From Pegoplata infirma (taxonomy: Eukaryota; Arthropoda; Insecta; Diptera; Anthomyiidae): a stretch of 64,000 nt of DNA. The stretch covers positions 21,154,262 through 21,218,261 of the forward strand of contig OY992540.1 in the NCBI GenBank assembly GCA_963921195.1. The letters are read 5' to 3'. The position numbers and the translations under genes are program-made. The notes beneath the pieces were generated by a model, which saw only the letters and a list, made by a program, of their open reading frames with translations, ran no database searches and had not been told where the DNA came from. Shown here piece after piece: positions 9,784 through 20,560 of this stretch (its first letter is position 1; each line of letters opens with the position of its first letter).

Positions 9784-10267
9784 TAGTGTCCGACCGAACG
9801 TTCGGGTTCGGTTACGGAGTTCGGTAAAAAGTGACGTTCGGCCACTGTTCGGTGTTCGGCCAAATTTTGGCCGAACTTTACCGAACACCGAACTTTTGTA
9901 TGTATTGCTTTTTATCGTCTTAAAATTAAGCGATATTATCAGTGCAACTACTTTACACCTCGAATCGTGCTATTGTTAAAAAGAAATATATTTTTTTTCC
10001 AAAAAAATCAACTTGAGCTATATTTTTCCACTTTCTTTAAGTATACAAAAGTACAAAATATTTACTTTTTAACTATAAAATAGTACAGCTAATAAAAAAA
10101 AATACTTTTTTTAGTTGTTTTTTTCATAATTATTCGCAAAAACACCTTTTTTTTAAATATAAAAAAGTTCGGGTACGGGTTCGGGTTCGGCCGAACTTTG
10201 CAAAATTTACCGAAGTTCGGGTTCGGGTACGGGTTCGGTCTGAAAAAGTGCGTTCGGTCGGACACTA
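9784..10267. mobile_element. hAT MITE with GTTCGG-rich ends, 484 bp, TSD ATAACTAC
   Basis: The ends TAGTGTCCGACCGAACG and CGTTCGGTCGGACACTA are perfect 17-bp inverted repeats. The 8-bp direct duplication ATAACTAC is exact (9776-9783 and 10268-10275). Both sub-terminal zones are packed with GTTCGG/CCGAAC motifs, while the centre is plain AT. No transposase is present. Assignment to hAT rests on the 8-bp duplication. Confidence 0.92.
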
Positions 10268-10454
10268 ATAACTACATAAAACAACTGTTACTACAATGTA
10301 GTAAATTTTAGTATTTATTTTTTAAAACGACTACAAAAAAGTTGTTTATGATTTTTCATACAAAAACAACCGAAATTGTAGTTCAAAACAACAACTACTA
10401 CATACTACAAAAATGACCGTCATGTAGTAAGTAACTGCAATAATTTTCTAAGTG
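10268..10454. mobile_element. Right end of a CACTTAGA-type TA-flanked element
   Basis: CATGTAGTAAGTAACTGCAA leads to TTTTCTAAGTG followed by TA (10455-10456), matching the terminus at 2813. Upstream ACTACAAAAAAGTTG motifs continue the theme of the sequence before the hAT insertion, so the hAT element probably landed in this older element. Confidence 0.5.
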
Positions 10455-10456
10455 TA

Positions 10457-11151
10457 TTAGATTAGATTAGATTAAAGAGGCCCTATGCACTGCGACCAGA
10501 ATGATCTTTTGTGCAGCCTGAGAGGGGGTGCCCTAAATATTCAGCCTTTTTATAAAGCCGAGAATCCTATTTGGCAAAGAGTTTCGTATGTCAGTTGGAG
10601 ATAACAAGTGTCCCCCCAGATGTCGAAGCCTTCTACCAGTCAGTCTTGGGCATGTACAAAGAACATGTTCTGCCGTCTCTTCCTCTATCTCGCAGAATCT
10701 GCGTGTCCGTGTCAGATAGATACCTTTTCCTAAGGTGGTAGCGTAAGTTGCAATGTCCAGTTAGGTAAGACGTTAGAATCCGGAGATCCTTTTTGTCCAA
10801 GGATAGTAGCAGCTTTGCTGCCGAACTGGATGGAGTGATGAATCTCTTCGCCTGCCTTTGGCCAGCACAAAAGTTCCAGTGTTCGATGAACATAGATTCA
10901 CGGGCACCACGGTTTGCCAGACAATCGGCACGTTCGTTCCCCGTATGACCCTCGTGACCCGGAATCCATACCAGGGTTAGGTCGTTATCCCGTCCTAGTC
11001 TGTTAAGGGATTCAACACAGTTAATGACAAGTCCGGATGACACATCATAAGCTTTGAGAGCTTTCAGTGCAGCCTGACTGTCAGATATTATATATATGCG
11101 TGAGCCTTTTGCCCTTCTACGAAGTGCAAAAGTGTATTGTTGAGTAATCAA
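10457..11151 (-). mobile_element. 5'-truncated RNase H-bearing non-LTR retrotransposon
   Basis: The minus strand carries the C-terminal RNase H region of a non-LTR element, a short 3' UTR and a 3' tail made of TAATC units (AGATTAGATTAGATT on the plus strand, 10459-10473). Short tandem 3' tails are typical of I/R1/LOA-group elements, which also carry RNase H. The 5' truncation at about 11151 fits incomplete target-primed reverse transcription. Confidence 0.8.
10533..11151 (-). pseudogene. Non-LTR ORF2 C-terminal fragment: RNase H domain
   Basis: The first 145 or so residues hold RNase H motifs: ISDSQAALKAL with a catalytic Asp at residue 24, and VWIPGHEGHTGNERADCLA with His 66 and Asp 76. The first catalytic Asp and the Glu lie in the missing upstream part. 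Near 10720 the frame shifts. In the next frame the sequence continues with CEIEEETAEHVLCTCPRL, the Cys/His-rich C-terminal motif of this class, and stops at 10533-10535. It is inactive because it lacks the reverse transcriptase and has a frameshift. Confidence 0.85.
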
Positions 11152-11184
11152 TTTTCAAAGTTTATTAGAGAGCCAAATATTTGA

Positions 11185-12930
11185 TTTTTTTGGCTACCGT
11201 TACCCTTTCAATACCGTTACCGATTAAAAACCCTTTGATACTGACTACCGTTACCGTTACCAATACCGAAATAAAAAAATTTTAATAACGTTACCGATAA
11301 AAAACCATAACCTTTATTCAGATTTTTACCGGTATTATATCGGTTTTGTTTCGGTTGTCTTAATATTACATATTTAAATTTTTTTGCAGGTAAAAAACAA
11401 AGTAAAATATTTTTTCTGTATGTAAAATAAAAAAAATGTTTTGTTCATTGTAAATCAGATTGTTATTTGGGCAAAAACAATGAAAAAGTGTGTCCTACCA
11501 ATGATCACCTTCGCAATTTACTAAATTATGTGGAAATCGGTTAAACCAATGATAAAATTCTCAATTTACCTAAAAATTTCTGGAGAGAAAAGTGAGTGCC
11601 ACATAATTTAAGCATTTTTCAGTAGGAATATAAAAGAAGAGACAAACCTGAACCGCTCGAGTGTTGCTGGCGTTGTCATCTACGCAGGTAAGCGTGGAGA
11701 GGTTGGTCTTTGGAGTTAAATACATAATGAGCCCATGTCGTACAGTCTGAAGAAAAACTGTCGAAAAGTTTGTAAAACAACTTTCAGTCGGAATTAGAAA
11801 ACTTTTACCAGATTTTTCTGCTAAAATGAATACTTTAACTTAATTCTATGTCATTAAGTTTTAAAAAATAACGGAAATTTTTTGTATTTTTACTAACTCG
11901 CTTGCTGATTTAAAAAAATATTTTTCTTTAATTTTAGCATATTATTTTGTAATTAAAAAAAATGTTGGCATTTTCTTAAATTTATGTCTAATTTAAACGA
12001 TTAATAGCCGTAATTTCAACAAGCAGATACCAGTGCATAGATATCTACGGTGTAAATAAAGTTTCGTAAATTTAACTCTTAGGTAAATATAATTTTCAAT
12101 GTTATTTTACCGGCTAGGTAAAGATATCTATTAGGTATTTTACACCCGTAGTTACCTACTTGTTGAAATTACGGGCATAAAACTAAAAATTTTTAAATGT
12201 GAAAAAATCATCTGACTTTTTTAATAATTTTACAGAAATTGTACTGTTTGTAAGAAAATGTTCTTAAAAAAATTAAAAATTTTATTAAAAAAATTTATTA
12301 AAAGTTTATTGAAAAACTTCGCTTCTTTTATAACAGTTTTCAAAAAAAAAATGATTTTTTTTCTTAAATAAAATACAATTTCGATGTTTAGGCTGTTTAT
12401 TTGAAATCAGAAGGTTTTTCAATTTAAATCATCAGATTTTTCTGCAGACTCTATATAGTTTATCTAGACAAAAATTTAGCAAACCGCGTCAGCTAAAATC
12501 GTCAGATTTCTTAAATGGCTCAAAATGCAGATATTTCTGCTAATTGGACAGAGACATCTTAAAAATACGTAAAAAATCTTTATTTGTTGAATTGCAATAT
12601 TGCGCGAATATTTTAATTAAATTCTGAGTTAATTAACGGTATTAAATACTTCAATATAATTATATGTTTATCAGTTTTTTTAATTTTATTAAATAAATTT
12701 TTGATTTTTTACGTGTTTTTATCAAATTTGTGACTGTTTAACATTTTGGATAAACTTTATTCATAATACCGGTACGTACCGGTACGTACCGGTATCGTCG
12801 TTTCGGTAACGGTTAACCGTTACCTAAATAATCGAAAATACCGTTACTTTTACCGTTACCGATATAAAAAATATGTAATACCAATACTGTTGCCAATACC
12901 GTTATTCGTTTCGGTTGCCAAACCTGGTTT
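11185..12930. mobile_element. Degraded element with CCGTTACC-rich termini, hAT-like
   Basis: The left end has GGCTACCGTTACCCTTTC (11189-11206) and many ACCGTTACC motifs. The right end has AACCGTTACC and GGTACGTACCGG motifs and finishes with CGTTTCGGTTGCCAAACCTG. This mirrors the motif-packed ends of the hAT elements at 2192 and 9784. I could not define the left terminus or a target duplication. Around 11640-11740 the minus strand reads DDNASNT in one frame, faintly like a hAT transposase motif, but stops surround it. Confidence 0.5.
12007..12175. mobile_element. Short MITE, 169 bp, with CCGTAATTTCAACAAG ends
   Basis: GCCGTAATTTCAACAAG and CTTGTTGAAATTACGGGC are inverted ends. The flanks on each side read ATA (12004-12006 and 12176-12178), a possible 3-bp duplication. 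It sits inside the degraded element 11185-12930. A PIF/Harbinger-like origin is possible but the duplication is not the usual TWA. Confidence 0.65.
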
Positions 12931-13380
12931 TTAATCATTATTGAAACTTTATCAAATTTCCAGTGTATTACAATTTGAGGTTGGAGTTACAATTTGTGTG
13001 AGACAACTCATTTGAAAGTGTATTTTTTCTACCATGTTTATTAAAATCACGTAAATTAAATAAATTTTCAGTAACGGTTACACCTGATTCACCAAAAATT
13101 GTAATTAATGAACATTTTCATTAATTTCAATTTAAGGTTGCAATTTTCCTTCACTTACCTACGGCATTTCATTCATTTCATAAATCACTTCATAAAACGT
13201 TTAAAACAAGTTATATGAATATTTTCATTATTTCCATGTAAGTTTTCTTTACTGTATTATAGATTTATTTTATTTATATTTACCGTAGTTCGTACTTGGT
13301 TGAAATAATTTAGAATAGAAATGTTTGATGTTTTGAGAACATCAGAATTGCCATAATTTTGTAAAGAATTCTGGTGATGG
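12931..13380. other. Unassigned AT-rich stretch
   Basis: No coding frame or repeat end is visible. AATGAACATTTTCATTAATT and related self-complementary short blocks occur near 13106-13130. Confidence 0.35.
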
Positions 13381-14215
13381 GAAATAATTGGAAAATTGAA
13401 CTTGAGCAATTTTTTACATGACATCGCTTTATGTTTAAATTTTCTTTTTGTAACCCCACAACTCTGAAGTTTCCGAAACGTATTTAATACAGTTTTGTAT
13501 GGGCTATCGATTATAGTTCAGAACTGGTTCCAAATTTTTAAAATTTCGACTAAAAATATTTTTTTTAAAACACGCCAGTTTTAATTTTTTTGGAAATATT
13601 TTTAAACCCATGTGAAATAATGTTAGAGACACAAAAGTTGAAAGAAAGTATGACCAGAGGTGAGATTGCTAGAAATAGAACTGTAGTGTTGGGAACTGTG
13701 CTCTAGAAACTATAAATATTCACATATATAAATAATAATTTCCATTAACAAGACAAACCAACATTTAAATTCCTACTGATGATAACACTAACTGGAGTGT
13801 TTGAAACCGGTATGGGAAAATCAAAAAATGGCTAAAAATTTTTGGAAATTAAATTTTTCTTCTGCAAATTTTCAACTTAAACCCTTATAAAAAGCTTGTT
13901 TAATTATTTACAAAATTTAAAATTTTCAGAGATCATAGTGTTTGTTTTTGGTATTATGAGTTCAGTTACAGTATATTAAATTAAACATAAGGCGATGTCA
14001 TGCAAAAATTGCTCAATTTTACCATATTTTACGATACTTTGAAAGTCATTTTGATCGAAAATGTTGACAATCGACAGCCCATACTAAAGTCTATAAAATA
14101 AATGTGTTTCAAAAATGTCAGAATAGTTGAGGTATTGTAGAAACATTAAATATGAAGTGATTTTATGTAAGAATTTCTTAATTTTACCATGTTTGACCAC
14201 GCCTATCTCGCCCAT
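13381..14215. repeat. Inverted-repeat (foldback) element, interrupted
   Basis: TTGAGCAATTTTTTACATGA, CATCGCTTTATGTTTAA (about 13402-13438) is the reverse complement, with few mismatches, of AAACATAAGGCGATGTCATG, CAAAAATTGCTCAA (about 13983-14016). TATGGGCTATCGATT is likewise mirrored by AATCGACAGCCCATA near 14080. A family-G block at 13618-13915 lies between the arms. The 65-codon open frame at 14189 is incidental. Confidence 0.55.
13618..13915 (+). repeat. Dispersed repeat family G, copy 1
   Basis: AAAAGTTGAAAGAAAGTATG, GAAACTATAAATATTCACAT and ACTGGAGTGTTTGAAACCGG recur at 54168-54445, in reverse at 35915-37000 and as a fragment at 24255-24425. It carries no coding potential. Confidence 0.7.
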
Positions 14216-14326
14216 TTTTCCAAAAATTTAAAACATTTGTTCCACAATTTGATGGTTTTATATAGGACTATAAGCTCTGTAAGTTTGACTTTAATCGAAC
14301 AATATGGTTTTTGTGGTACTTTTAAT

Positions 14327-14482
14327 CCTATGAGTCTGGGGGTCGTGGGTTCGATTCCCACCAGAGACCTTGGTCTCTTTCGCTAAAACGATACGAAGGT
14401 CATTGTTACCAGTTATTGGTTAGGTAAAATTAGTATATGATTTGTAATTATATGGTAATTCTTAATAAAATAAATAAAAAAA
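14327..14482 (+). mobile_element. tRNA-derived SINE, 5'-truncated
   Basis: It starts inside the tRNA-like part at CCTATGAGTCTGGGGGTCGT, keeps the B box GTGGGTTCGATTCCCACC and continues with GATACGAAGGTCATTG and TTAGTATATGATTTGTAATT to an AATAAAATAAATAAAA tail. It matches the copy at 8446-8630 over its whole length. Confidence 0.75.
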
Positions 14483-15072
14483 ATATTATTTTACATCCAT
14501 TTCTAAATTTAATTCACCAAACTTTCTCCCCTGTTGAAAGTTATTTCTCATATAAAATTTTAATTTTTGCTTATACATAATTTTTTCGACATTTTTTTTA
14601 TACATAATTATTTTTTCACCATTTAACTAAAAAACTATTTTTTTTTAATGTTGTGAAAAATAGAAAACTTTTTTTTCGGTAGTTGTGAAAAACAAGTGGC
14701 CACATGAAGTAGTTTTTAAATCCTTTTTTTGATGACAACAATATGCAAAACTTATGTTGACGACATGCTAAATATTTTTCTATATAGAAACAGACTTTTT
14801 TTCTACCCACAATCTAAATGAATTAAAAAACTTATATTTATCAAGAGCAAGTAGATGCAAAAAAATAAAATAAAATAAAAAATACACAAAATATAAAGAA
14901 GAAACTATTTGGCAAAAGAAAAAAAAAATACTTACATATTTATTTACAACATGAGTGACAAAAACAAGAAATTACATTAAAATTCTGGAGGAAAAATACA
15001 TTCGAAAAATTGAAGTGAAACTTTTGAAAAAGAATCAAAACCTTTTTTTGTCAAGATACATAGGAAAATAAT
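14483..15072. other. Unassigned AT-rich stretch
   Basis: Long A and T runs are present, with no repeat ends and no coding frame of note. Confidence 0.35.
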
Positions 15073-15600
15073 AGGGGTATTCACAATTAACTTAAAATGT
15101 TTAAAATCCTAAAAAACAGGAGAATATTCTATTTTCAGACAATCTCCTGCAAATGTCTTTGACAATACATCGAATCAAGGTCAAATGAAAGATAATTTTA
15201 TATACTTTCTTCAAAATTAAAATATTTCTAAACTTTATAAAATAATATTTTCCATAAAATTCGATTAGAGCATTGTTCTTGCTCGAGGCCCAAAAAAATC
15301 TGTTAATGATATTCTAATTATATATTATTTATTGATTTTGAGCCTCGAGCTAAAAAAATACTGTAATCGAACATATATAAAGGCCGAATAAACACATTTT
15401 TATTTGTTTAAATCTTTTGGTTCAAAAAAACACATATTCCAAAAAATTATCGAAAACAGTATTCCCTCTCACAAAAATGTAGGCAGATTCATGTTCATTT
15501 TTTTTAAAGAGGAGAATATTTGGCTTTCGTTTGTTATTTGAATGTTCTAGAATGAATCTTAAATTTTTAAAATTCTGCTGAATTCTCACATGAATACCTC
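15073..15600. mobile_element. Possible MITE with GRGGTATTCA ends
   Basis: GGGGTATTCACAATTAAC near the left and GAATTCTCACATGAATACCTC near the right are approximately inverted, followed inward by TTAAAATGTTTAAAAT and ATTTTTAAAATTC. Within it, CGATTAGAGCATTG, TTGCTCGAGGCC and GAGCCTCGAGC, CTGTAATCGA form an inner palindrome (15262-15371). The target duplication is unclear. Confidence 0.45.
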
Positions 15601-15901
15601 AAATATAAAGTTAGTAGTGAAAACTAATGTTGATGCTTTCACCACTAGCTTTTTTTTGGGAGTAAATAGGAAAAAACTTTGACAATGATTAAAAGGAACA
15701 CAAAGTAGTACCTCTAAAAGGAGGAAAAAAGATTCAAACTAACAAATGGTTGTTGAAAAAACTACATCATCAGCATTATTACTTTTAAAATATGGTGTAC
15801 GTAGGATAATTCATAATAATTCAGAAAAGTTGTTACTTTTTTGGTAAGAGTTAGCAACCAATATATCATAGGTTTGTTATGAAATGGCGAGACATTGAAT
15901 A
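15601..15901. other. Unassigned stretch
   Basis: No repeat ends or coding frame are visible. From about 15890 the base composition becomes less AT-rich. Confidence 0.35.
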
Positions 15902-16054
15902 ATGGCACTCATTTGGGCGCCGAGACATAAAGTTATAGCTGAAAAACGTGTTACCGGTGAACCGGACAATCATTTAGACGAGATTGATATGTTGTCTGGC
16001 TTGTACATAGCTCAGCAAGAGCATATTTTGTTAAGAAGGCGCATCGGAGCATAG
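15902..16054 (+). pseudogene. Short open frame in an island of higher GC; possible decayed coding fragment
   Basis: A 50-codon frame begins MALIWAPRHKVIAEKR and ends at a TAG near 16052. The stretch 15890-16200 is visibly less AT-rich than its surroundings. The string LIWAPRHKVIAEK loosely resembles the WxPGHxxxxGNEKAD motif of non-LTR RNase H with a small deletion, so a decayed retroelement fragment is one reading. A chance frame is the other. It has no partner domains. Confidence 0.2.
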
Positions 16055-16199
16055 GAGGCCACAAGTTTTAATTAAACATGAAAGATAAAGTTGTTCATCA
16101 GGGACTCCAACTGGAACGATTTGGATCCCACTAACTTCCTGTTGACTAACACACGTTCTTTGAAAGATCGACATATATACGTCCGACATTAGAGTGAAA

Positions 16200-16960
16200 T
16201 TTTTTCTTCATTTTTTATTTTCCCATGTGTCCGGGCAATTTATTTTTTCACTAGACCTAAAAGTTATGTGTTACAAATTTAAGGCAAATCAAACTTTTGG
16301 ATTTTTATAATTTAAACAAAAAATAAAAAATGCGAAACATCATATTTATTAATTTTGATGTTCTGAACACAAAATCGGAGGAATGGTTTTCCAGATATAT
16401 CCAGTTGAAATTAGCAAAAATTGACGAGTTTTTTCTTCGTTCAAGAATTAAAAAAAAGACTCTTTTATAGAGCTTAAGACAAACTTTCATTTATAACTGA
16501 TTTGAGACAAATTCGATCATTTTAACCCGTGGCACACTTCGATCAAAGTTTAGGTTTTTCAACAAAATCTTCAAATTTTGATCGAAGAGCGTCATGGGTT
16601 AAAATGTTCCGATTTGGCTCAAATCAATTTTAAACCAAAGTCTGTATCATACTCTATATGATTTTTTTTTTTTTTTTTAATTTCTCGAACGTTAGAAAAA
16701 ACCGACATTTTTGGAAAATTTTTTGACAAATTTAAATTGAAAATTGAAAACTTAAAAAAACTAATTTGGCCCGATTTCAAAAATTTTTCATATTCAGCAT
16801 GGCAAAATTAAAAAAAGAATGTATCGCAAGATAATTTTTTTAATTTTTTATAAATTCAAAATACTGCTGGAAATTTTCCAAAAAAATACAAAACTTTGAT
16901 CGAAGAGCACTACGGGTTAAAATGATCGGATATTGTTCAAATTAAGTTTTCCATGTGTGT
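16200..16960. repeat. Palindromic repeat family P, copy
   Basis: ACCCGTGGCACACTTCGATC, AAAGTTTAGG (about 16525-16555) is mirrored by TTTTGATCGAAGAGCGTCAT, GGGTTAAAATG (16577-16607), giving a local palindrome centred near 16565. A further GATCGAAGAGCACTACGG block stands at 16896-16913. The same blocks build 46061-46760 and 62561-63900. Confidence 0.65.
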
Positions 16961-17018
16961 GAATTGGTTTATACATATAAGAAAGATATCTATTAATTTT
17001 TTCAAGAATATCTAATTA

Positions 17019-17698
17019 TTATACCCTCCAAATACAGTATGGGGGTATACTCACATTGTCATTCCGCTTGAAACGCATCGAAATATCGGTCAGGGATCCC
17101 ATATAGTGTATATATTTTTGATCTATGATTGATTCTAAGTCTTTTCTAGAATGTCTGTATATCCGTCCGTCTGTCCGTCCGTCTGTATAAGACACGATGC
17201 AGTCCAAAATAAAAGAGGTAGACTCGTTAAGTTTGGCAGGAATATGTCTTTTGGTCCTTGGCAGTTTAAGTTCGTAAATGGGCAAAATCGGACCAGGGGG
17301 AAAAAAGTTTAAGAACTTAACTAACCTCTGAACAACGCCATATTTTCACAGTTTTTTTTTGTATTTTTGTTAAGTAAATGAAACAATTTGATGACAGAAA
17401 CAGTTTAAGGTCCTGCACTTGGAATTAGGAAATAAAAAAAAAATATTTTTTTTTGTCCGCCCCCTTTTTTTGGTGTGAATATTAAATTTTTTTTTAAATA
17501 ATGTTAAAATTGTATTACTGATGCTCAAAAAGCATAATAAATGAATTTTTAAACATTTACCGTATGGATTTATGTGTCCCCCAATGATTCTTTCTGACCC
17601 CCCCCACACCCCCCCAAAAAACGCACCTGCAAATTTTTTAATATATGTTGGGGGGTATTATAGATTCGGTACAGCCGAATTTAACACTCTCACTTCTT
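17019..17698 (-). mobile_element. DINE-1-like repeat, subfamily A, reverse copy
   Basis: It is bounded by TTATACCCTCCAAATACAGT and by ATTCGGTACAGCCGAATTTA, ACACTCTCACTT. It contains GAAACGCATCGAAATATCGG and the microsatellite core CCGTCCGTCTGTCCGTCCG (17162-17180). The 88-codon and 79-codon open frames inside it are not genes. Confidence 0.8.
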
Positions 17699-17704
17699 AA
17701 TATT

Positions 17705-19010
17705 TATTTGTTGGTTATTTGACGATCGTGATCCTACTACGATGGTGCAATTTTTCTCTTCTAATTCCCAATGGGAGTTGAGTCGAATGTGTAGTTTTAG
17801 TTTTAACATTAACGATTTGTCATTTAAATCGCGATATTCGCGATTTAAAATTTTGATGCTCAATAATTTTTAAACTTAAAACCATTCAATTCTGTTAAAC
17901 TAACATAACAAACCATAATACTGTGATTTTTTTTGCCAAAAACATTTTTTGTACGCGAAAAATCTTTTTTTTTTCGTGAAAAAATGGTTCAATACAAATA
18001 TTTTTAGTTTGATTTGAATTTACGACATCCATTTGGTAAAGCTAGTTCGTTTCACTATGTATGTATGTATTAGCGATTTTCGCGATTATTTTTTTTTTTA
18101 CTTTTAAGTAAAAAACAAGTGAGAGTGTTACATTCGGCTGTGCCGAATCTTTTATACCCTCCAAAATGTAAATAAACAATATAAAAAAAAAATCCAGGCG
18201 CGTCTTTTTTGTGGGGGGGGGGGGGTGGTAAGAGACATTAGGGGCACCTTTCCCTTGCGATTTTGAACTTCTTTTGAAATAAGAATGTTGCATTTGCTTA
18301 GCAAAAGTACAAAAAACCCTTCAAAAATGCGTTTTTTCTTAGGTTGGTTTAGTTCTCCAAGGGAAAACTTTTTTCCCCTTGGTCCGATTTCGCCCATTTC
18401 CGAAGTTAATCTGCCTAGGAATATAAGACATATTCGTGCCAAACTTCGGAAGTCTAGCTCTTTTATTTTGGACTGTATCGTGTCTTCTACAGACGGACAG
18501 ACGGACGGACGGACATCGCTAGAATGTCTTAAAATCGATCACTGATCAATAAAATATATACTTTATGGGGTCCTAGACCGATATTTCGATGCGTTACACA
18601 TGGAATGACAAAGTGAGTATACCCCATACTGTGGTTGGAGGGTATAAAAATATTTTTTATATTATTTAGACAATTGCTGAATTTTTATCATCTAAACTAC
18701 AAAAAAAATTATTCGCGGAAATTTTTTTTCGCGAATTTTTTTTGCGAAATTTTTTTTTCCAAATTGTTTTTATTCTGCTATTAATTTATGAAAATGAGTA
18801 GAATACGATACATTACAGACACAAAATTTTTGGAAAAAATTTTTTTTAGCAGATTTTTTTTTTGTTTTTCGCGAAAAAAAAATTACCGCTAAAAAAACAA
18901 CGCGTTTTCTAAATTTATATTTGAAAACTATCCCAAAAGCATACAAATTGCATTTTTGGCTTTTCAATTTTAAATCGCGAATATCGCGAATACGAGCGCT
19001 AACTTTGAAA
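17705..19010. mobile_element. Element with TCGCGATATTCGCGA palindromic ends, split by a DINE copy
   Basis: AAATCGCGATATTCGCGATT (17827-17846) near the left is matched by AAATCGCGAATATCGCGAAT (18972-18991) near the right. Sub-terminal TTCGCG/CGCGAA motifs recur at 18070-18086, 18713-18745 and 18868-18880. The DINE copy 18113-18647 lies between. TATTTGACGATCGTGATCCT and GAGTCGAATGTGTAG (17714-17790) match the left part of repeat F at 50460-50560. Exact ends and superfamily are unresolved. Confidence 0.5.
18113..18647 (+). mobile_element. DINE-1-like repeat, subfamily A, full-length
   Basis: It starts AAACAAGTGAGAGTGTTACA, TTCGGCTGTGCCGAATCTTT, ends CCATACTGTGGTTGGAGGGT and has the core ACAGACGGACAGACGGACGG (18491-18510). 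The 5' block contains the inverted repeat TTCGGCTGTGCCGAA. The first and last blocks define subfamily A in this window. A run of 12 G lies at about 18213-18225. Confidence 0.85.
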
Positions 19011-19125
19011 AACGGCTAGCATCATTGAATTCAGCGTACCCGAATTAGCTTTACCCAGCTTGTTAATTTTTGCGACTATCACAGTGTAAGTAAGTGCAAC
19101 CATTTTTATTTTTTTGTGAGCGCAC

Positions 19126-19530
19126 GCTCCTGGGGCACATTCGCCAGATTGAGGATGGGGCAGTTTTGTCAGAGAATGTACTCCATGGAGCATATTAGCC
19201 GACGACGATGTACCCAATGGCGTACACACGCCACTTAAAATGGACGGTAGTTTCGCCGACCCATGGGGTCGATTCCACGATAACGGATGTACCCCATGGG
19301 GTTGATACGCCACTAGGAATGGGGTAGTTTTCTGGGAAATGTGCGCCACGATTTTTTTTGCTTTGTTTCAATAAAATTATGTTTTTTTTTTTTAATAATG
19401 TTTCTAATAACAATTTTTGCAAAAAATTATGTTGTTAACGAATTTCTAGAAATTTTATTTCTTACTGATTGTGCCACACCAGCACGTGTCCCATGGATGG
19501 GGCAGTTTCGCCGATTTGGGTTGCTTTAAA
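19126..19530. repeat. GC-richer degenerate repeat with CCCATGGGG/CGCC motifs
   Basis: Units like GACCCATGGGGTCGATTCC, GTACCCCATGGGGTTGATAC and GGATGGGGCAGTTTCGCCGA recur with irregular spacing (19150-19340 and 19487-19520). They alternate ATGGGGYAGTTT, a CGCC or CGCCAC step, and a palindromic CCATGG block. The composition stands out sharply from the AT-rich surroundings. Two minus-strand frames cross it (116 and 75 codons) but show only repeat-derived residues. Confidence 0.55.
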
Positions 19531-19766
19531 AATGTAAAAAAAATAATAGAAGCCAAACAGATCAATTTAATTTTGAGTATGCATTTTAAAGTTAAAATAT
19601 TTAGCTTTATAAATCAACAAGAATTTAGGAAATAGGTCTACTGGTTTTGGTTTTAGATCACTTCAAAAAAAAAAGTTGCGAATGTCACTTTTTTGGTTTA
19701 TTTGGCAAATATTGCATGAATATTTACCTTTTTTACTTTTCAATAAATCTTCTTTGAGTTTCCGTA

Positions 19767-20558
19767 CACTCAAAATAATAACTCTGTAAAATGACTGTAA
19801 TCTCAATTCAACAGATATTTGACAGAGTTTTCTGTCAAAATACAGATTTAAAGAAAATACTTTGTATTTTATTGTGACAAAAAACAAAGTTTCCTCTGTT
19901 ATATTACTTTTTACTTTGTAATCTTAATTTTACATATAATTAACAGAATTTTCTGCTAAAATACAGATCTAAGCAAAATACTTCGTATTTTTTTATAACC
20001 AAAAAAGTTTTCTGTTTTGAGTAGTTTTTGTTTTTGTTACCAAACATCAAAATTTCATCTGTAATTTTTTTTTTGAAAAAAAGTTCAAAAAGTAGCAAAA
20101 AAACTTATCAAAAAAATTTTACCGGAAATCTTATAAAAATTTTACAAAATAACATGCATTTAACTTAACTCTGTAAATTTACAGAGTTTTTTCTGTAAAT
20201 TTTTTTTGCATCAAATGTATTTTTCAAATATATGTAAATTTATATAGTTTTCTTTGCTAAATGGTGGTTTATTTAACCAATATTTTACTAGAAACTCTGT
20301 AAATTAACAGTTTTTTTGTCTAAATCATTTTACAGAGTTTTATAGTAAAAATACAGAGTTTTCTCTGTAAAAAAGCTTTCATATTTAACCAATATTTTAC
20401 TATAAACTCTGTTAATTAACAGTTTTTTTTCTGTCAAAACCATTTTACAGAGTTTTTTAGTAAAATTACCAAGAAATGTTGTTAGCTGGAAAAGTATGGT
20501 GTACTCTGTTAAATTAGCAGAGTTTTTCTGTAATTTAACAGAGTTATTATTTTGAGTG
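19767..20558. mobile_element. TA-flanked CACTCAAAA-family MITE, 792 bp
   Basis: CACTCAAAATAATAACTCTG and CAGAGTTATTATTTTGAGTG are perfect 20-bp inverted ends, flanked by TA (19765-19766 and 20559-20560). The body repeats ACAGAGTTTTYTGT motifs on both strands at least ten times. Tc1/mariner-like by TSD; no transposase is present. Confidence 0.88.
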
Positions 20559-20560
20559 TA

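Noticed and set aside
18999..19349. 116-codon minus-strand gene in a GC-richer patch
   Set aside because: Residues follow the ATGGGG/CGCC repeat units (repeated HGVHPL, SGVCTP-type strings), no domain is visible, and no splice or start context supports it.
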